From Bdellovibrio sp. (GTDB taxonomy: Bacteria > Bdellovibrionota > Bacteriovoracia > Bacteriovoracales > Bacteriovoracaceae), in contig DZBG01000008.1 of the NCBI GenBank assembly GCA_022729855.1, forward strand, positions 1 to 46,217: a stretch of 46,217 bases of DNA, read 5' to 3'. Below, in pieces: positions 42,451-46,217 of the stretch. Made by a program: the position numbers and the translations under genes. The notes beneath the pieces are model-generated. The model searched no databases. It was not told the DNA's origin and was given only the letters and a program-made list of their open reading frames with translations. The first letter of the stretch is position 1, and each line of letters starts with the position of its first letter.

Positions 42451-43008
42451 TTAGTTTTCTTTTGTATAACGAGAAATTATTTCTCTGAGTTTGTTACTGA
42501 TTTCATTTAATACAGGTTTCTTATCGTCAGGAACAATAGGCGATAAATTCTGAATATATTGAGCAACTTCTTCTAGATAGAGGAAATCGTTTTCTTGATT
42601 AAGTTGGATATTTTCTAAAAACAATGAAACATCCTCAGCAACATCAGTAAAATAGTCCCCACCACGAAAACGAAGAGGAGTGATAACTTCACCATCACGT
42701 ATAGCATTTAAGTGGCTTCTTAACTTATACATTGGTCCAGCTACTTTGTGTGTCATGAATATGAAAATGATAAAAACAATTACTGTGAGAATGAACTGAA
42801 TAATCATCAAGAAAATAACTAGCTGATTTCGTGAAGTTAAAAACTGTTCGGCTAAATGAGGAACATGGTTACTTAACTCATCAATGAATCCCATAAAGAT
42901 AAATGGATAAATTAGACTTGTTAAAAAGACTAATGAAGCCACTGTAAGACTAAATCTTATTTGAAATTTTGGATCAATTAAAAAGATAGAACGTTTATAT
43001 GCTGCCAA
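42451..43008 (-). CDS. Two-TM membrane protein with HAMP-like segment
   Basis: 185 residues. Membrane helices at about 18-42 and 62-86 flank a short periplasmic loop. A HAMP-like region starts with HKVAGPMYKLRSHL just after the second helix and continues about 50 residues to a second amphipathic helix. The C-terminal part is helical. There is no kinase or methyl-accepting domain, so it is not a complete receptor. It is a family seen in deltaproteobacteria as short HAMP proteins. It may modulate a partner kinase or transglycosylase (48 bp downstream). Function is unknown. Confidence 0.75.
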   Translation of the reverse strand: MAAYKRSIFLIDPKFQIRFSLTVASLVFLTSLIYPFIFMGFIDELSNHVPHLAEQFLTSRNQLVIFLMIIQFILTVIVFIIFIFMTHKVAGPMYKLRSHLNAIRDGEVITPLRFRGGDYFTDVAEDVSLFLENIQLNQENDFLYLEEVAQYIQNLSPIVPDDKKPVLNEISNKLREIISRYTKEN

Positions 43009-43094
43009 GCAAATCCCTATGCGAAGTTATATAAAAATCATAAGATAAAGCTACTTTTTAAGCTAGATAGAAAAGTTTTTATATTGGGGAAATT

Positions 43095-44273
43095 ATGAGT
43101 GCTAATATTCGTTCACTTTTGTCAGTTATTACTAATCCAGTTACAGGAAATAGCCTTGAATCTGAAAATAGACTTGAGTTAGTCGACGTTCAGGGTGACA
43201 AGGTAGTTATTCAGTATCAAAGAGATGGAATATCACCGCAAGATAAGAGAGTAATTGAGACTGCTATTTATGAGGCCTTAAAAACTTCATATCCAATGAG
43301 CAATATTACAGTAAAAACGAGCTCAACAAGCTCGCAGGATGTTTATAAGGCCGTTGAAGGCAATACAATAACTAAAGCTGAAGAACCTCAGCAACCAGCG
43401 CAACTTAAAACTGGTCATGGCTCAATTGGAAATAAAAAATCAATTGAAGGTGTCTCTAAAATCATCGCAATCGGTTCTGGTAAGGGTGGGGTTGGTAAAT
43501 CAACTTTTACAGCTAACCTGGCCGTGACACTTGCGCTTCAAGGAAAAAAAATTGGTGTGATTGATGCCGATATTTATGGACCATCTCTTCCAATGCTTTT
43601 TGGAAAAAGAAATGAAAAACCAAAATCAACTCCTGATAAAAAAATTATTCCCATAGAAGCTTTTGGTGTGAAGTTTATGAGCTTTGGTTTTTTTATTAAT
43701 GAAAATGATCCTGTCATTTGGCGTGGGCCAATGCTTGGTGGAGTTCTTAATCAATTTCTTTTTGATGTTAATTGGGGAGAACTGGATTATTTATTAATCG
43801 ATCTTCCTCCTGGAACTGGTGATATTCAATTATCAATGATTCAGAATGCAAATGTAGATGGGGCGATTATTATTTCTACTCCCCAAGATATTGCTCTTCT
43901 AGATGCGACTAAGGGTCTTGAGATGTTTAAAAAACTCAAGCTTCCAGTGATTGGTATGGTTGAGAATATGAGTTCTTTTATTTGTTCAAATTGTGATCAT
44001 GAACATTTTATTTTTGGTCATGGTGGTGTTGAAGAAGCAGTGAAAAAACTTGAGACTAATTTTTTAGGTTCAGTTCCTCTTGAAATAGAACTTCGTAAAT
44101 CTGCTGATGATGGAAAACCTTATATGAGCAATCCACAGAATGCGGGACGACCAGTTTTTGAAGGATACCAAGGCATCTCTGAAAAAGTTCATAACTTTTT
44201 TCACTCACCGGTTGGGCCTGCTAACGGAAAATCAGGAGTGATATCTAAAATTTTTGGTTTCATGAATAAATAA
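43095..44273 (+). CDS. Mrp/NBP35-family iron-sulphur carrier ATPase
   Basis: A P-loop ATPase that binds and delivers Fe-S clusters. 392 residues. The N-terminal 80 residues are an FSCA (DUF59)-like domain, a poorly conserved linker follows, and the deviant Walker A is GKGGVGKST (129-137). DADIYGPSLPMLFG, DLPPGTGD and the CxxC of FICSNCDHEH are Mrp-type. A short purine site precedes the ATG. It is 10 bp before the next gene, in a small operon. The gene name mrp/apbC is commonly used for this family, but I leave the symbol blank because orthology to a specific subgroup is not shown. Confidence 0.95.
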   Translation: MSANIRSLLSVITNPVTGNSLESENRLELVDVQGDKVVIQYQRDGISPQDKRVIETAIYEALKTSYPMSNITVKTSSTSSQDVYKAVEGNTITKAEEPQQPAQLKTGHGSIGNKKSIEGVSKIIAIGSGKGGVGKSTFTANLAVTLALQGKKIGVIDADIYGPSLPMLFGKRNEKPKSTPDKKIIPIEAFGVKFMSFGFFINENDPVIWRGPMLGGVLNQFLFDVNWGELDYLLIDLPPGTGDIQLSMIQNANVDGAIIISTPQDIALLDATKGLEMFKKLKLPVIGMVENMSSFICSNCDHEHFIFGHGGVEEAVKKLETNFLGSVPLEIELRKSADDGKPYMSNPQNAGRPVFEGYQGISEKVHNFFHSPVGPANGKSGVISKIFGFMNK

Positions 44274-44283
44274 GGATTGAGTT

Positions 44284-44838
44284 ATGTCAGTCATTGAATC
44301 ATTACAAATTTTTCAAGTTCTTGATGAACAAACTTTGGTTGGATTTACCGGAAAGGTAAATGTTCTCTCTAAGCTTAATCGTCAGTATCTTGGACATTTA
44401 TTACTGATTAATGGTGATGTTATTCAAGGCTTCTATAAAAATGTTAGTGGTATCAAAGCTTTCTATAATATTGTTGTCGCTGATTACGAGCTTGAACCAA
44501 TTAGTTTTGTTGTTGAACCTGAAACGGTTGACGAAAAACTTAGAGGAATTCATTTTCCATACTCTGTTTTAAAAAATAGAACTGATGAAGTGATTCAAAA
44601 ATATCTCACAACCGTAAAACATCGCCCACCCCAAGGACTTAAACTTTTAGTGAAGGCCAGTTTTATGGATATTCAAGTTGATGTCACGGCCGATGAGTTT
44701 GAAGTTCTGGCGACTATGTCAGACTGGAATTTAGTCAAAGACATCTATGAAAACTGCAATTTAGTAGATTACGAGATAACACTGGCCCTAGTAGGACTCA
44801 GAAAAAAGGGTGCGATTAAAGTAATTTCAGTCACTTAG
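44284..44838 (+). CDS. PATAN/DUF4388-like protein
   Basis: 184 residues, no signal peptide or membrane segment. The N-terminal half has FTGKVNVLSK, GHLLLINGDVIQGFYKN and GIKAFYNIVV, which resembles the PatA N-terminal (DUF4388) fold used in signalling. The C-terminal third resembles a small winged helix (VLATMSDWNLVKDIYENCN). Ribosome site AAGGATTGAG overlaps the mrp stop, so the two genes are co-transcribed. The assignment is by resemblance; function is unknown. Confidence 0.7.
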   Translation: MSVIESLQIFQVLDEQTLVGFTGKVNVLSKLNRQYLGHLLLINGDVIQGFYKNVSGIKAFYNIVVADYELEPISFVVEPETVDEKLRGIHFPYSVLKNRTDEVIQKYLTTVKHRPPQGLKLLVKASFMDIQVDVTADEFEVLATMSDWNLVKDIYENCNLVDYEITLALVGLRKKGAIKVISVT

Positions 44839-44845
44839 GAAACAC

Positions 44846-44873
44846 TCGACAGCTTAATAAAATGGTATAGAAT
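44846..44873 (+). promoter_or_regulatory. Probable promoter for the ribbon-helix-helix gene
   Basis: TCGACA (44846-44851), 16-bp spacer, TAGAAT (44868-44873); five of six -35 bases and five of six -10 bases match consensus. It lies just after the stop at 44838 and 32 bp before the start at 44905. Confidence 0.5.
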
Positions 44874-44904
44874 AACGACCAAACATCTACAGGGGTTTCA
44901 TTTA

Positions 44905-45096
44905 ATGAAAACGCAAGTGCACAATGAAGGCGAACTTCAAGAAATCAAAGTTAAAATTGAAAAGAAAGTTGCTCAAGACTTAGAGATCATGTCTAAGAAT
45001 TCAGGAATCAAAGTGGAGGATATTGTTGTTATCGCCCTTAAGCGATTCAGAGCAAGCCACAACGATTATATGAAAACAGTTCAAATATACGAATAA
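44905..45096 (+). CDS. Small ribbon-helix-helix-type DNA-binding protein
   Basis: 63 residues. A strand LQEIKVKIEKKVAQDL is followed by two helices (AQDLEIMSKNSGIK and VEDIVVIALKRFRASH), the layout of Arc/CopG/MetJ ribbon-helix-helix repressors. It would act as a dimer. There is no antitoxin-type partner next to it, so it is probably a stand-alone regulator. A purine-rich site (AGGGG) stands nine bases upstream. Downstream is a large hairpin. Confidence 0.75.
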   Translation: MKTQVHNEGELQEIKVKIEKKVAQDLEIMSKNSGIKVEDIVVIALKRFRASHNDYMKTVQIYE

Positions 45097-45102
45097 TGGA
45101 CT

Positions 45103-45137
45103 ATTGGCCCAAGTCTCTCCGGTTTGGGCCGTCCAAT
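45103..45137 (+). terminator. Hairpin without U tract after the ribbon-helix-helix gene
   Basis: A 7-bp perfect stem GGCCCAA (45106-45112) with TTGGGCC (45124-45130), 11-base loop, extended by ATT/AAT at the base. There is no T run after it, so it would be a weak intrinsic terminator; a protein-binding or RNA-stability role is also possible. Confidence 0.4.
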
Positions 45138-45248
45138 ATTGTAAAATCTTCCATCACTGTCTAAATATTATACATTATCATCCTAAGCCCTAAATCATAA
45201 AATTCATTAATATCAAATAGATACATCTTATAACCGTATTCCTTAGTC

Positions 45249-45264
45249 TGGCATGCCCCTTGCT
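45249..45264 (+). promoter_or_regulatory. Sigma-54 (RpoN) promoter for the 45302 gene
   Basis: TGGCATGCCCCTTGCT has the invariant GG at 45250-45251 and GC at 45262-45263 separated by exactly 10 bases, matching the consensus TGGCAC-N5-TTGC at all but one base of the -24 box. Transcription would begin near 45275, 27 bp before the ATG at 45302, which has ribosome site AAGGAA. A bacterial enhancer-binding activator would be required; none is encoded nearby. Confidence 0.7.
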
Positions 45265-45301
45265 TTAATAGTGGCATAGACCAACTTACAAGGAACCCTT
45301 T

Positions 45302-46132
45302 ATGAAATGGGCACAATCAAAAAAGAAAGCATTCACATTCCTAGCAGTCACTGCTTTGGTTGTTTCAGGGACATATAACTCTGTAATGGTGAACTCAGAC
45401 TCTTTTATGAATGAGCAAGAGGTACGTTTCGTTAAGCGTTTAGACGAAGTTTACGGAGTTGTTAAAGTTGGTCGTCAATATGCTTCAACTGAATCTCAAT
45501 GGGTAAAACTAACTAATAAAGAAGTAGCTGCTGTTGCAAAAAACTTAGTACCAGCACCAGCTCCAAAACTCGAAGTTCAAAAAACTGAAGTAGCATCGGC
45601 TCCGGTAGAAACTGAAGCAGCTGTGAAAGAAGAGTTAGATCTTCGTTTAGTAGAAGTTGTTAATCCTAAGAAATACCAAGGTAATGTTCCTGTTTCACTA
45701 TTTAGTGGAAACTTAATCGCTAATGATGGAAGAATTGAAACTCTTTCTGTTTCTCTTCCAAACGGTGATGGTCTTTCAATCAATTCAACAGAAATGGTTG
45801 GAAACGTTTTTGAGTACGATCTTGATGGAGAAAAACTTTCAGGAATGATTTATCAAGTTGATCAAACAACTTATATGGTAACTCTGACTAATGGTGCTTT
45901 TGAAGGAACAAGAATGAAGTTTTCTTCTGGTGCAGCACCTGTTGAATTTACTCAGGAAGTAGTTGCTGATTCAAATATCCAAGTAGGTCAATTTGGTGCA
46001 GCTGCTGATGCTTATCCTGAAATGTCAGCAGATATGAATCCAGATGCAGCTATGCAAGCTCAAGCTTCTGAGTTCGTAGAAGGCCAAGCAGTTTCAAATG
46101 GCTTTAACTTTAATGCTCAACAAGCTCTTTAA
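45302..46132 (+). CDS. Membrane-anchored or secreted protein behind a sigma-54 promoter
   Basis: 276 residues. A positively charged N-terminus (KWAQSKKK) and hydrophobic residues 11-25 form a signal peptide or anchor. A stretch of Pro/Ala/Glu/Val-rich residues follows at about 80-115, then a beta-rich domain at about 118-230 (SGNLIANDGRIETLS) with many Gly and Asn residues, and a Met/Ala/Gln-rich tail. No cysteines are present. The architecture (anchor, low-complexity linker, beta domain) loosely recalls the protein at 245-2317, but I see no clear homology. A short hairpin GGGTT-N7-AACCC (46152-46168) follows but has no T tract. Function is unknown. Confidence 0.85.
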   Translation: MKWAQSKKKAFTFLAVTALVVSGTYNSVMVNSDSFMNEQEVRFVKRLDEVYGVVKVGRQYASTESQWVKLTNKEVAAVAKNLVPAPAPKLEVQKTEVASAPVETEAAVKEELDLRLVEVVNPKKYQGNVPVSLFSGNLIANDGRIETLSVSLPNGDGLSINSTEMVGNVFEYDLDGEKLSGMIYQVDQTTYMVTLTNGAFEGTRMKFSSGAAPVEFTQEVVADSNIQVGQFGAAADAYPEMSADMNPDAAMQAQASEFVEGQAVSNGFNFNAQQAL

Positions 46133-46176
46133 TTAATATTTTCAGACAAAAGGGTTACTAAACAACCCAACTACCA

Positions 46177-46191
46177 TTTCCTAGTGCAACT
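46177..46191. repeat. Inverted copy of the 15-bp sequence at 27-41
   Basis: TTTCCTAGTGCAACT here is the exact reverse complement of 27-41. Both are intergenic. It may be chance, a dispersed regulatory sequence or part of a genome repeat. Confidence 0.3.
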
Positions 46192-46217
46192 TTTCTTCAT
46201 CATAACTTCATAAGGTG

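Noticed and set aside
44905-45096. Antitoxin of a toxin-antitoxin pair
   Set aside because: The protein has the ribbon-helix-helix form common in antitoxins, but there is no toxin-sized gene adjacent on the same strand.
46152-46168. Terminator hairpin after the last gene
   Set aside because: GGGTT-N7-AACCC is only 5 bp and no T run follows, so it is mentioned but not called.

Overview
The window is a compact, low-GC bacterial chromosome segment. Its contents suggest a Gram-negative, probably predatory Bdellovibrionota bacterium of the Bacteriovorax/Bacteriovoracaceae type. The clues are abundant signal-peptide and outer-membrane beta-barrel proteins, two lytic transglycosylases and a patatin lipase, an LptF/LptG-family permease, a protein ending in a CFI-box-like segment, and hut, glpK and AGCS transport genes beside core replication and translation genes. 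The taxonomy is inferred from gene content; there is no rRNA or ribosomal-protein marker here.

Layout. 1-4835: an orphan anchored protein, then a minus-strand patatin plus lytic transglycosylase pair. 4860-11355: a strong promoter with an operator-like inverted repeat drives a five-gene plus-strand unit (small HTH protein, secreted barrel protein, AGCS symporter, ligA, radA). 11439-13254: a small secreted protein and a GNAT acetyltransferase fused to a 2OG-Fe(II) oxygenase. 13251-17318 (minus): glpK, a PEP carboxylase and a TadE/pilin-like peptide, divergent from a TlpA-like thioredoxin and a secreted protein (17330-18446). 18443-29852 (minus): a long run transcribed as barrel protein, CFI-box protein, lptG-like permease, def, fmt, rpe, hutH, then hutU and hutI. 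It is interrupted between hutH and hutU by an AAA ATPase (minus) and a divergent three-TM protein (plus). 29896-35893 (plus): galU, a secreted protein, priA and a Q/Y-rich secreted protein. 35936-37420 (minus): a porin-like barrel. 37531-40313 (plus): tRNA-Gln(UUG), prs, pth, ychF. 40303-43008 (minus): Slt70-like transglycosylase and a HAMP membrane protein. 43095-46132 (plus): Mrp ATPase, a PATAN/DUF4388-like protein, a ribbon-helix-helix protein and a secreted protein behind a sigma-54-type promoter.

The most interesting locus is 21339-23373. The AAA ATPase and the membrane protein diverge from an intergenic array of five 19-bp dyads (GTTAC-N9-GTAAC) spaced at exactly 29 bp. A near-consensus sigma-70 promoter for the ATPase lies inside the first two dyads. 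The membrane protein resembles, from memory, the transmembrane 'YEATS-associated helix' proteins predicted to belong to conflict systems. I propose this as a candidate self-regulated membrane-sensor/ATPase module that has inserted into the histidine-utilisation operon.

Two patterns recur. Genes are tightly coupled (ATGA overlaps, gaps of 3-16 bp), and five of the six convergent gene pairs overlap at their stop codons, three of them by exactly four bases. Only one convergent pair has a clear bidirectional terminator.
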